A DNA stretch of 7,781 nt from an uncultured Actinomycetes bacterium (GTDB lineage Bacteria; Actinomycetota; Thermoleophilia; Gaiellales; Gaiellaceae): NCBI GenBank assembly GCA_903930195.1, contig CAIYXH010000146.1:1-7781 (forward strand), in the 5' to 3' direction. Numbering within the stretch: the first letter of the stretch is position 1; each line of letters opens with the position of its first letter. The position numbers and the translations under genes are program-made. The notes under the pieces were generated by a model, which worked only from the letters and a program-made list of their open reading frames with translations, did not search any database and was not told where the DNA came from. Positions 1 to 5,657 of this stretch are shown one piece after another.

Positions 1-309
1 ATGCGCGCCGGCCTTGCGCGCGGCCTCGAGCACCTGGACGGTGCCGCCGACGTTGACGCTCGAGTCGTAGTCCGGCCGCTTCATCGACGTCTGCACGTCG
101 GCCTGGGCGGCGAGATGGAAGACGACGTCGGCGCCCGAGAAGTCGAGCGGCTCGCGAATGTCGAGCTCGCGGAAGTCCGCGGCCGGGTTGATGTTCTCGC
201 GCTTGCCCGAGGCGAGGTTGTCGACGACGACATCGTCGCCGCGCCCGATGAGGGCATCGACGAGATTCGAGCCGATGAATCCTGCTCCGCCGGTGACGAC
301 CCCGCGCAT
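1..309 (-). CDS. NAD-dependent epimerase/dehydratase, N-terminal part (runs off left edge)
   Basis: Translating the minus strand from the ATG at 309 gives 103 codons with no stop, so the 3' part lies outside the window. Residues 7-13 read GGAGFIG, the GxxGxxG NAD-binding loop of extended short-chain dehydrogenases. VVVDNLASGK follows where the acidic residue after beta-strand 2 binds the adenine ribose. Around residues 64-75, DVVFHLAAQADV matches the conserved HLAA motif of UDP-glucose 4-epimerase-like enzymes. The family acts on nucleotide sugars in the cytoplasm for envelope or polysaccharide synthesis. The catalytic YxxxK is not in the window, so epimerase versus dehydratase cannot be decided. 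No Shine-Dalgarno sequence precedes the ATG; a TACGAT box seven bases upstream suggests a leaderless transcript. It is divergent from tmk. Confidence 0.9.
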   Translation of the reverse strand, partial: MRGVVTGGAGFIGSNLVDALIGRGDDVVVDNLASGKRENINPAADFRELDIREPLDFSGADVVFHLAAQADVQTSMKRPDYDSSVNVGGTVQVLEAARKAGAH

Positions 310-329
310 CGCTCGTATCGTAGTACGAG
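310..329. promoter_or_regulatory. Divergent leaderless promoter with a -10 box shared by both strands
   Basis: The whole gap between the two divergent ATGs is 20 bases. TATCGT (316-321, plus strand) is a TANNNT box followed by 8 bases and the tmk ATG at 330. TACGAT (322-317, minus strand) is a TANNNT box followed by 7 bases and the epimerase ATG at 309. The two boxes occupy the same heptamer, TATCGTA. They are framed by the perfect inverted repeat CTCGTA (312-317) / TACGAG (324-329). A -35-like GTGACG sits at 293-298, 17 bases before the tmk -10 box and inside the epimerase gene. Neither gene has a Shine-Dalgarno sequence in the gap. The promoter reading is inference from motif and spacing. 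Confidence 0.6.
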
Positions 330-923
330 ATGTTCGTCAGCTTCGAAGGGCCCGACTGGTCGGGCAAGAGCACGCAGGCGGCGCGCCTCGTGGAGTGGCT
401 GCGCGGCGAGGGCCGCGAGGTCGTCGCGACGCGCGAGCCCGGCGGCACCCCGCTCGGCGAGGCCGTGCGCGACCTCGTCCTGCACGGGGTCGAGATGAGC
501 CCGTGGGCCGAGGCGGCGCTCTTCGCCACGGCCCGCGCCGAGCATGTCGCGGCGCTGATCCAGCCGGCGCTCGCGCGCGGCGCCTGGGTGGTCTGCGACC
601 GCTACGTCGACTCCTCGCTCGTCTACCAGGGCATCGGCCGGGAGCTGGGCGTCGACGCGGTGCTCGGCCTGAACGCGACCGTCACCGAAGGCCTCCTGCC
701 CGATCTCACCTTCGTGCTGCTGCTCGACGCCGAAGCTGCCGCCGCGCGCTCGGGGGCGGAGCTCGACCGGATCGAGCGGGCCGACGAGCCCTTCCGCCGT
801 CGCGTCGCCGACGGCTACGGCACGCTGGCCGCGCGGTTTCCCGGCAGAGTCGTCGCGCTCGATGCCTCCCGAACCCCCGACGAGCTCGAGGAGCAGGTGC
901 GTGAGCACGTTCGCCGCAGTTAG
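330..923 (+). CDS. tmk: Thymidylate kinase (dTMP kinase)
   Basis: This cytoplasmic enzyme phosphorylates dTMP to dTDP with ATP, the step before dTTP in both salvage and de novo routes. The 197-residue length is normal for the family. Visible motifs: P-loop GPDWSGKST at 7-15; REPGGT at 35-40; DRY at 90-92, followed by SSLVYQG (95-101) that lines the dTMP site; and a LID segment around 139-155 with arginines at 140, 147 and 150, as in the E. coli-type enzymes that carry the catalytic arginine in the LID. The P-loop has D-W-S before GK where many homologues have D/E-G-x, a mild variation. The ATG at 330 is the only sensible start, since it directly precedes the N-terminal beta-strand. It appears leaderless. 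The 3' end overlaps holB by 23 bases, implying co-transcription. Confidence 0.95.
   Translation: MFVSFEGPDWSGKSTQAARLVEWLRGEGREVVATREPGGTPLGEAVRDLVLHGVEMSPWAEAALFATARAEHVAALIQPALARGAWVVCDRYVDSSLVYQGIGRELGVDAVLGLNATVTEGLLPDLTFVLLLDAEAAAARSGAELDRIERADEPFRRRVADGYGTLAARFPGRVVALDASRTPDELEEQVREHVRRS
888..893 (+). promoter_or_regulatory. Ribosome binding site that fixes the holB start
   Basis: GAGGAG lies inside the end of tmk, seven bases before GTG 901. No comparable site precedes the in-frame ATG at 862. This makes GTG 901 the better start and suggests translational coupling within the tmk-holB transcript. Confidence 0.6.
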
Positions 924-1956
924 CGAGCAGACCGAGGCGAAGCGGCTGCTCGAGGCCGCGCTTGCCGACACGCCGGTGCACGCCTACCTCTTCCACGGGC
1001 CCCGCGGGGTCGGCAAGCGGGAGCTCGCCCGCGCCTTCGGCCGGCGGATCCTCGGCACCGAACGCACCGTGCACCCCGACCTGTACGAGCTCGAGGCGCT
1101 CGGCGAGATGATCCGGATCGACGCGATCCGCGAGCTCCGCCGCGACCTGCACATGCGCCCGTTCGAGGCCGACCGCCGCGTCTATCTCGTGCTCGACGCG
1201 CACCTGATGAACGAGGACGCGGCCGACGCGCTCCTCAAGGATCTCGAGGAGCCGCCGCCGTACGCCGTGATCGTCCTCGTCGCCGACGACCTCGGCCCGA
1301 TCTCGCAGACGATCCGCTCCCGCTGCCAGCTCGTGCCGTTTCGCCGGCTCTCCGAGCGGGCGCTCCGCGATCGGGTCGATGCCCGCGCGCCGCAGCTCGA
1401 CGAACCTTCGCGGATCGCCATGGCCCGCGTCGCCGCCGGCCGCCTCGACCGGCTCGAGCGGCTGCTCGACGAGCGCTCGGTGAAGCGCCGCGCCACGCTG
1501 ATCGAGGGTGCGCGCGCGGTCTATCGCGAGCCGAGCTTCGAGCCTGCGGACGCCGCATCGTCGCTGCTCGAGGCCTCACGCGCCCGCGGCGGCGAGGCGA
1601 AGGAGGCCGAGGAGAAGGCCATCGCCGATCTGGACATGACCGCACGTGACGCCGAGCAGCGGGTGAAGCGCGCCCAGCGTGGGGCCGAGCGGGAGGAGTT
1701 GCTCGCGCAGCTCGAGGAGCTCACCACCTGGTACCGCGACCTCGTCGTCGTCGCGGTCGGCGCCGAGACCGCCGCGATGCATGCCGACCGCCTCGACGAC
1801 CTCCGCGCCGACGCGTCGCTCGAGCGCATGGCGGGAGCCGAGCGTGCCGCCGAGATCGTCCGTGACGCCTGGCGCGAGCTCGAGGAGTTCAACCTCGCCC
1901 CGCAGCTCGCGCTCGAGGCGATGTTCGTCCGGATCGAACGGGAGCTCCGAGCCTGA
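901..1956 (+). CDS. holB: DNA polymerase III subunit delta' (clamp-loader component)
   Basis: This 351-residue protein is the delta-prime subunit of the clamp loader that places the beta sliding clamp on primed DNA. Seen: Walker A-like GPRGVGKR (33-40), a Walker B-region VYLVLDAHLMN (94-104), the helix ADALLKDLEEPPP (108-120), and the SRC motif (140-142) that supplies the trans-acting arginine finger region to neighbouring subunits. A basic/acidic helical stretch (about 228-275) precedes the typical C-terminal LTTWYRDLVVVAVG. The Cys4 zinc module usual between Walker A and HPDL is absent: ILGTERTVHPDL runs straight through. Arg40 replaces the Walker A Thr/Ser, so ATP hydrolysis is unlikely, as is common for delta-prime. 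I chose GTG 901 because GAGGAG (888-893) lies seven bases upstream; an ATG at 862 would add a proline-rich tail with no homology and deeper overlap with tmk. It overlaps tmk and touches the next gene. Confidence 0.9.
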   Translation: MSTFAAVSEQTEAKRLLEAALADTPVHAYLFHGPRGVGKRELARAFGRRILGTERTVHPDLYELEALGEMIRIDAIRELRRDLHMRPFEADRRVYLVLDAHLMNEDAADALLKDLEEPPPYAVIVLVADDLGPISQTIRSRCQLVPFRRLSERALRDRVDARAPQLDEPSRIAMARVAAGRLDRLERLLDERSVKRRATLIEGARAVYREPSFEPADAASSLLEASRARGGEAKEAEEKAIADLDMTARDAEQRVKRAQRGAEREELLAQLEELTTWYRDLVVVAVGAETAAMHADRLDDLRADASLERMAGAERAAEIVRDAWRELEEFNLAPQLALEAMFVRIERELRA

Positions 1957-2729
1957 CCCTGCTGATCCTGAAGCTCACGATCACGCCCGCCGTGATCGCG
2001 TCCGCGACCTACGCCGCCCGGAGGTTCGGCCCGGCGGTCGGCGGCTGGCTGATCGGGTTGCCGTTCACCGGGGGGCCGGTCGCCCTGTTCGTCGCGCTCG
2101 ACCACGGGGCGGAGTTCTCCCGCAAGCTCTGCGTCGGGCTCGTGGCCGGCATCGCGGCCCAGGCGGCATTCGTCGTCGGCTACTACGTGGCTGCCCGCAG
2201 GGGGCGGGGCTGGTTGGTCGCAATGGTGTCCGCGACGGTCTCGTTCACGGTGGCCGGTGTCGCCGTCGGCGTCGCGGGACTACCGGTTGAGATCGCGGCC
2301 GTCATCTCCGGGATCGCGCTCCTCGTCGGCCTGCGGATCGTCCCGCGCGGCCTCGCGCGCGTGCAGGCGCACTCCCGGTGGGAGCTGCCGCTGCGGATGC
2401 TCCTCGCGACGGGGCTCGTGCTCGCGATCACCGGGCTCGCGTCGACGTTCGGTCCGGGGGCGAGCGGGATCATCACGACCTTCCCGCTGATCTCGACACT
2501 CCTCGCCGTCCCCACCCACCGCCGCTTCGGCGCCGAGGCTGCGATCGCCATCCTCCGCGGCCTCCTGGCCGGCCTCTTCGCGCTCGCCGGCTTCGCCTGC
2601 GCGCTCGTCATCTTCCTCACGCGGCTGCCGCTCTCGGGTGCGTTCGGCATCGCGCTCGGGCTGACGCTTCTGATCCAGCTCGGCTCCGCGCCGACGGTTC
2701 TCAGGAGACAGTCGGCGCTGCGCCCGTAG
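1953..2729 (+). CDS. Integral membrane protein with internal duplication, function unknown
   Basis: I do not recognise a named family. The product is strongly hydrophobic, with about eight or nine predicted membrane segments. From a CTG start at 1953 it has 258 residues; from the first standard start, GTG 1992, it has 245. I prefer the CTG for three reasons. GGGAG at 1940-1944 lies eight bases upstream. The CTGA overlap with the holB stop mimics the usual ATGA coupling. The first hydrophobic helix (LLILKLTITP, residues 3-12) would otherwise be lost. The two halves align without gaps at an offset of 141 residues: 25-79 and 166-220 share FGP, a glycine and a proline at fixed positions, GAE, GL-AG and a downstream A-F. 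Such duplication suggests a two-repeat transporter or channel-like fold, which is inference only. It is co-transcribed behind tmk-holB, but no functional link is evident. Confidence 0.75.
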   Translation: MTLLILKLTITPAVIASATYAARRFGPAVGGWLIGLPFTGGPVALFVALDHGAEFSRKLCVGLVAGIAAQAAFVVGYYVAARRGRGWLVAMVSATVSFTVAGVAVGVAGLPVEIAAVISGIALLVGLRIVPRGLARVQAHSRWELPLRMLLATGLVLAITGLASTFGPGASGIITTFPLISTLLAVPTHRRFGAEAAIAILRGLLAGLFALAGFACALVIFLTRLPLSGAFGIALGLTLLIQLGSAPTVLRRQSALRP

Positions 2730-2732
2730 ACT
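2705..2732 (+). promoter_or_regulatory. Leaderless promoter of ppa, -10 box built on the upstream stop codon
   Basis: TAGACT (2727-2732) fits TANNNT and is followed by eight bases and the ppa ATG, the same spacing as at tmk. Its first three bases are the TAG stop of the membrane-protein gene. A -35-like GAGACA (2705-2710) lies 16 bases upstream. No Shine-Dalgarno sequence is present. The same hexamer TAGACT serves the tRNA-Thr gene at 4567. Confidence 0.55.
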
Positions 2733-2740
2733 CTCCCGCC

Positions 2741-3226
2741 ATGGAAACCGTCGTCTTCGTCGAGATCCCTGCTGGGTCGCGCAACAAGTACGAGTGGGAT
2801 GACGAGCTCGGGGGCATCGTCCTCGACCGTCGCCTCTTCACGTCGATGAGCTACCCGTCGGATTACGGGTTCATCGAGAACACGCTCGCCGAGGACGGCG
2901 ACCCGCTGGACGCGCTCGTGCTCGTCAGCGACCCGACGTTCCCCGGCTGCCGCGTCCGCGTGCGCCCGATCGGGATCTTCCACATGTCCGACGAGAAGGG
3001 CTCCGACGAGAAGATCATCTGCGTGCCGGTGAAGGATCCGAACTGGAGCCGGCTCGAGGAGCTCGACGACGTCCCGAAGTCGCTGCTCGACGAGATCGAG
3101 CACTTCTTCAAGGTCTACAAGGACCTCGATCACGCCGGCGCGGTCGAGACGCGCGGCTTCGGCAATCGCGCCGACGCCGAAGCAACGATCGCCGCGTGCC
3201 TCGAGCGCGCCACCTCCGCCGTCTAG
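2741..3226 (+). CDS. ppa: Inorganic pyrophosphatase, family I
   Basis: This soluble enzyme hydrolyses pyrophosphate to two phosphates with Mg2+, pulling nucleic-acid and other biosynthetic reactions forward. The 161-residue length is typical of the small prokaryotic family I enzyme. Active-site residues seen: K16 and E18 in NKYEWD, R30 in LDRR, Y42 in DYGFIENT, the signature DGDPLDA at 52-58 giving metal-binding aspartates D52, D54 and D57, D84 and D89 in the SDEKGSDEK segment, and Y126-K127 in KVYKDLD. All positions matching the E. coli catalytic set are present, so the enzyme should be active. The ATG at 2741 begins right at the first beta-strand (ETVVFVEIP). The gene appears to have its own leaderless promoter, and it ends about 25 bases before a tandem-repeat block that may terminate it. 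Confidence 0.96.
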   Translation: METVVFVEIPAGSRNKYEWDDELGGIVLDRRLFTSMSYPSDYGFIENTLAEDGDPLDALVLVSDPTFPGCRVRVRPIGIFHMSDEKGSDEKIICVPVKDPNWSRLEELDDVPKSLLDEIEHFFKVYKDLDHAGAVETRGFGNRADAEATIAACLERATSAV

Positions 3227-3250
3227 CTCTCCGCGATCCCGCAGCCTCCT

Positions 3251-3369
3251 AGGGCCTGGCCCCTTTTCGGGGCCTGGCCCGTCTTTCGCCTCTTGGCGGT
3301 GCGGCTGTTCAGGGACTGTCCCCGCGCAGCGGGGCCTGTCCCGACGTTCGCCAATCGCTGCCCCGGTCA
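3251..3369. repeat. GC-rich tandem repeat, unit 1 (two hairpins)
   Basis: First of two nearly complete repeat units with a period of 119-121 bases. Hairpin A pairs 3252-3263 with 3269-3280: 12-base arms, a single central T-T mismatch and a TTTTC loop. Hairpin B pairs 3312-3325 with 3329-3342: 14-base arms with two mismatches and a GCA loop. Each arm carries the near-palindromic 11-mer GGGNCTGNCCC. The unit lies directly after ppa and could act as a terminator for it, though no strong U-run follows. Confidence 0.9.
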
Positions 3370-3490
3370 AGGGCCTGGCCTGCCTTCGGGGCCTGGCCCG
3401 TCTTTCGCCTCTTAGCGGTGCGCGTAGTTCACGGACTGTCCCCGCGCAGCGGGGCCTGTCCCGACGTTCGCCAATCGCTGCCCCGGTCTA
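3370..3490. repeat. GC-rich tandem repeat, unit 2 (two hairpins)
   Basis: Second unit. Positions 3433-3488 are identical to 3313-3368 over 56 bases. The differences from unit 1 are few and mostly lie in the first hairpin and the linker around 3419-3432. GGGCCTGGCC (3371-3380) pairs with GGCCTGGCCC (3390-3399), again with a central T-T mismatch. The second hairpin is conserved apart from C3432, which replaces a G of unit 1. Confidence 0.9.
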
Positions 3491-3560
3491 AGGGCCTGGC
3501 CCGCCTTTGGGGCCTGGCCCGTCGTTCGACGCGCCAGGCCTGTGGTCTAGGGGCTGTCCC
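3491..3560. repeat. GC-rich tandem repeat, partial unit 3, overlapping the transporter gene end
   Basis: This unit opens like the others (GGGCCTGGCCC at 3492-3502 and 3510-3520, pairing across a 7-base loop). It diverges after GTCGTTCG and ends with one more motif copy, GGGGCTGTCCC, at 3550-3560. That last copy lies inside the 3' end of the EamA transporter gene, so the repeat array and the coding region overlap by about 14 bases. Confidence 0.8.
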
Positions 3561-4455
3561 CAACGACCACCGCCCCGGTGGTGACCTGCGCCGGAACCGC
3601 CTCGCCCCGCCGCTGCGTCGCCAGCACCGACCCCGCCAGCACCAGCGCGAACCCGAGCCCCATCCCCAAAGAGAACGATTCGCCCAGCACAGTGATCCCC
3701 AGCACCGCCGCAACGGCCGGGTTGATGTAGGTGATCACCGTCGACCGCACCGGCCCGATCTCCGCGATCAGCTGGAAGAAGAGGACGAACGCGATCGCCG
3801 TGCAGAGCACCGCGAGCCCGACGACCGACAGCAGCACCCGCCCCGACGGCAGCGACGACGGCGCCTGAACCACGAACACCGGCAGGTACCCGACAGCGCA
3901 GATCCCGATCGACCCCGAGATCACGCCGAGCGGCGGCAGGTCGCTGAGCGAGCGCGAGAGGATGATCGGCCCGAGCGCGTAGCCAATGGCGACCACGCCG
4001 ATCTCGAGCAGCGGCCAGAGGCTCGTCCCGCCGATGTCGAGTCCGACGATCAGCCCGACGCCGACGAGCCCAAGCAGCAGCCCGCCGAGGCGCTGCGGGC
4101 TAATCCGGTCGTCGTCGCCGGTGAACGTTGTGATCGCTACGCCGACGAGCGGTACCGCCGCGATCAGCAGCCCGGTCAGCGACGACGACAGCCTCTGCTC
4201 CGCGCTCGAGACGGCGAGCCACGGGATCCCCATCTCGATCACCGCGAATGCGATCAGTGGCACCGGCCGGGAGAACGCCGCCCGCAGCTCACCTCTTCGC
4301 GCAGCGATCGGCAGCAGGAGCAGCGCCCCGAGCGCGGTGCGCCCGAACACGAGCGTTGCCGGCGTGAGCTCGCGCACCGCAACCCGGATCATCAGGTAGG
4401 GCACGCCCCAGATCACGCACATCAAGCCAAAGAGGATCCACCCGCGCCGGGACAT
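3547..4455 (-). CDS. EamA/DMT-superfamily transporter (RhaT/YdcZ-like permease)
   Basis: This 302-residue inner-membrane protein has ten predicted helices arranged as two EamA domains, about residues 7-138 and 149-283. That is the standard drug/metabolite transporter layout. The WGVPYLMIRVAV segment in helix 1 and the INPAVAAVLGITVLGES segment in the second half are typical of the family, in which the corresponding proline-containing helix is strongly conserved. Members export amino acids, metabolites or drugs, and the substrate cannot be read from the sequence. The start ATG at 4455 directly precedes RRGWILFGLMCVIWG, so the first helix is complete. No Shine-Dalgarno sequence is visible; ATAGAC just upstream is a poor -10 match. 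It is convergent with ppa. The C-terminal tail (VVVGDSP) runs into the repeat array, so its last residues are repeat-derived. Confidence 0.92.
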   Translation of the reverse strand: MSRRGWILFGLMCVIWGVPYLMIRVAVRELTPATLVFGRTALGALLLLPIAARRGELRAAFSRPVPLIAFAVIEMGIPWLAVSSAEQRLSSSLTGLLIAAVPLVGVAITTFTGDDDRISPQRLGGLLLGLVGVGLIVGLDIGGTSLWPLLEIGVVAIGYALGPIILSRSLSDLPPLGVISGSIGICAVGYLPVFVVQAPSSLPSGRVLLSVVGLAVLCTAIAFVLFFQLIAEIGPVRSTVITYINPAVAAVLGITVLGESFSLGMGLGFALVLAGSVLATQRRGEAVPAQVTTGAVVVGDSP

Positions 4456-4566
4456 GACGTGGGTCTATCAGAGGCACGCGGCCGCGATGGCGCGGATCTG
4501 CGATGGGAACGATCAGCGAGCGCTGTTGCTGGCCCGGGAGGCGTCACCAGGCGGTGCGGCTGGGGC

Positions 4567-4572
4567 TAGACT
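4567..4572 (+). promoter_or_regulatory. -10 box of the tRNA-Thr gene
   Basis: TAGACT ends nine bases before the mature tRNA 5' end, so transcription would begin two or three bases before the tRNA. The hexamer is identical to the one proposed for ppa. The -35 region is weak: TCACCA at 4544-4549 (17-base spacing) matches the consensus at three of six positions. Confidence 0.5.
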
Positions 4573-4581
4573 GGCGGGCGC

Positions 4582-4654
4582 GCCGACGTAGCTCAGCTGG
4601 TAGAGCACTTCACTCGTAATGAAGGGGTCCGCGGTTCGAGTCCGCGCGTCGGCT
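4582..4654 (+). tRNA. tRNA-Thr (anticodon CGT)
   Basis: A full cloverleaf folds over 73 bases. The acceptor stem GCCGACG pairs with CGTCGGC, the D arm is GCTC/GAGC, and the anticodon stem CTTCA/TGAAG encloses loop CTCGTAA with anticodon CGT at 4615-4617. A 5-base variable loop follows, then the T arm CGCGG/CCGCG with loop TTCGAGT. The discriminator is T4654 and CCA is not encoded. It reads ACG codons, which are frequent in GC-rich genes. The 3' side borders a region of different composition, a common position for integrated elements. Confidence 0.97.
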
Positions 4655-4728
4655 TGCCTAATCGCCTTCAGCCCTTAAGAAGGCCGTCGAGCCGCATGCG
4701 AGATGCCGACTGCCTCGTTGTCCCGCGG

Positions 4729-5514
4729 CTAGCCAGAAGGTCGTTTGGGGCGACTGTTCAGTCGTTTCAGTTTGAGCGTGTACTCGTTGCGTCGTCGCTT
4801 GTAGGAGAAGCCTTCTGACTTTGTCTTAGTGACAGTGACCACGCCGTGGTCAGCGAGCTCCCGCACGCCGCGACCCCAGGTGTCACCGGAAAAGCCGTAG
4901 ATGTCAGCAGCTTGTTGGTAGGTCAACCCCCATTTGACGAGCTCACCCCCGCGGGTGATGTGCATAAGAGCCAGCAGCGCCGCGATGGCCGGGGTAGAGA
5001 GAGTCGCGAGCCACCCGTTTTTCCAGAACCCGGGTGGGATGAGAATGAACTGATCGGCGGGCAGCAGCTTCTGCTCCTCCCGCAGTTCCGTGGCGATTTT
5101 CCGGGACGGGGTGTAAGCAGCACCCGAGCCGTCTTCTCTGAGCAGAGTGACCCGGTGGGGCTCCGCAGCCTGCGCTTCGCGGCGGACTAGTCGTACGGAC
5201 TCGAGGTGCTTGAGTGCATTCCGAATGGAACGGGTGCCGCGGCCATTGGGGTCGGGCAGGTCGAGAAGCACGGCCCACTTTTTCGCTGAGGTGTTGCACG
5301 CATGGTCGCCTCCCGTCGTTAGACAAACGATGCCAAGGTAGACCTTGAGTCGGGTAGCCGACGCGCGGCCGCTGTTCACGAGGGCTGCCATCGGGGCCAA
5401 TGGATCATCGACCGAGTCTCGGCCGATGAAGCTGCGTCGGAGCGGTGTCTTCCGAGCGAGAACCCGATCGGACAACTCCTCTCCGGCAAGAAATGCATTC
5501 GTGGACGGCGTCAT
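4729..5514 (-). CDS. Helix-turn-helix protein with two probable winged-helix domains, accessory
   Basis: I do not recognise a named family. The 261-residue product appears to hold two winged-helix modules. Residues about 54-127 have a helix (RLKVYLGIVCL), a recognition-type segment (GTRSIRNALKHLESVRLV) and a wing. Residues about 155-248 have FILIPPGFWKNGWLATLS, then LTYQQAADIYGFSGDTWGRG VRELADHGVV as helix-turn-helix, and a basic wing (SYKRRRNEYTL). The tail is rich in Lys/Arg. Two tandem winged helices occur in plasmid-type replication initiators and in transcription regulators of actinobacterial islands; which applies here is open. The start ATG 5514 has no Shine-Dalgarno sequence; TAACCT (5532-5527) lies 12 bases upstream. 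Tandem 11-base repeats and an inverted repeat sit just upstream, suggesting it binds its own promoter or an origin. It lies 74 bases from the tRNA 3' end. Confidence 0.7.
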   Translation of the reverse strand: MTPSTNAFLAGEELSDRVLARKTPLRRSFIGRDSVDDPLAPMAALVNSGRASATRLKVYLGIVCLTTGGDHACNTSAKKWAVLLDLPDPNGRGTRSIRNALKHLESVRLVRREAQAAEPHRVTLLREDGSGAAYTPSRKIATELREEQKLLPADQFILIPPGFWKNGWLATLSTPAIAALLALMHITRGGELVKWGLTYQQAADIYGFSGDTWGRGVRELADHGVVTVTKTKSEGFSYKRRRNEYTLKLKRLNSRPKRPSG

Positions 5515-5524
5515 GAGAGGCAGA

Positions 5525-5657
5525 TGAGGTTACGTTCGCAGCGGCAGGAGCTGGACTCGGTTCTGCACTTATGCAGTGAACTCAACAGTGGACTCACGTT
5601 GTACTCACATACGCACGCCATATTCGCAAGGCCAGGATAGAGACAAGCGTAACCTCA
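5525..5657. repeat. 10-bp inverted repeat flanking the upstream region of the winged-helix gene
   Basis: TGAGGTTACG at 5525-5534 is the exact reverse complement of CGTAACCTCA at 5648-5657, with 113 bases between. A third partial copy, CGTAACCG, lies at 5713-5720. The left copy overlaps the presumed -10 region (TAACCT on the minus strand) of the winged-helix gene; the right copy points away from it. This could be a pair of operators for divergent transcription or the ends of a looped regulatory region. Function is inferred. Confidence 0.6.
5574..5607. repeat. Three tandem 11-bp iteron-like repeats
   Basis: CAGTGAACTCA (5574-5584) and CAGTGGACTCA (5586-5596) differ by one base and are spaced 12 bases apart, about one helical turn. 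CGTTGTACTCA (5597-5607) is a weaker third copy matching 8 of 11 positions. All three share ACTCA in phase. They lie about 60-95 bases upstream of the winged-helix gene. Repeats at helical spacing are typical of binding arrays for a replication initiator or a cooperative regulator. Confidence 0.5.

Noticed and set aside
81..971. A 296-codon minus-strand ORF opposite tmk
   Set aside because: It lies antisense to tmk and overlaps the epimerase in another frame; the composition is Arg/Ala/Ser-rich with no motifs.
3251..3560. A CRISPR array
   Set aside because: The repeats are long and self-complementary with no short unique spacers between them, and no cas genes are nearby.
3418..4569. A 383-codon plus-strand ORF covering the repeat array and the transporter
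   Set aside because: It is antisense to the well-supported EamA transporter. The translation is dominated by Arg, Asp, Pro and Gln as expected for the shadow of a GC-rich gene, and it starts inside the repeat.
4664..4684. GCCTTC/GAAGGC hairpin after the tRNA as an intrinsic terminator
   Set aside because: The stem is only six pairs with a 9-base loop and no U-run follows, so termination here is not supported.
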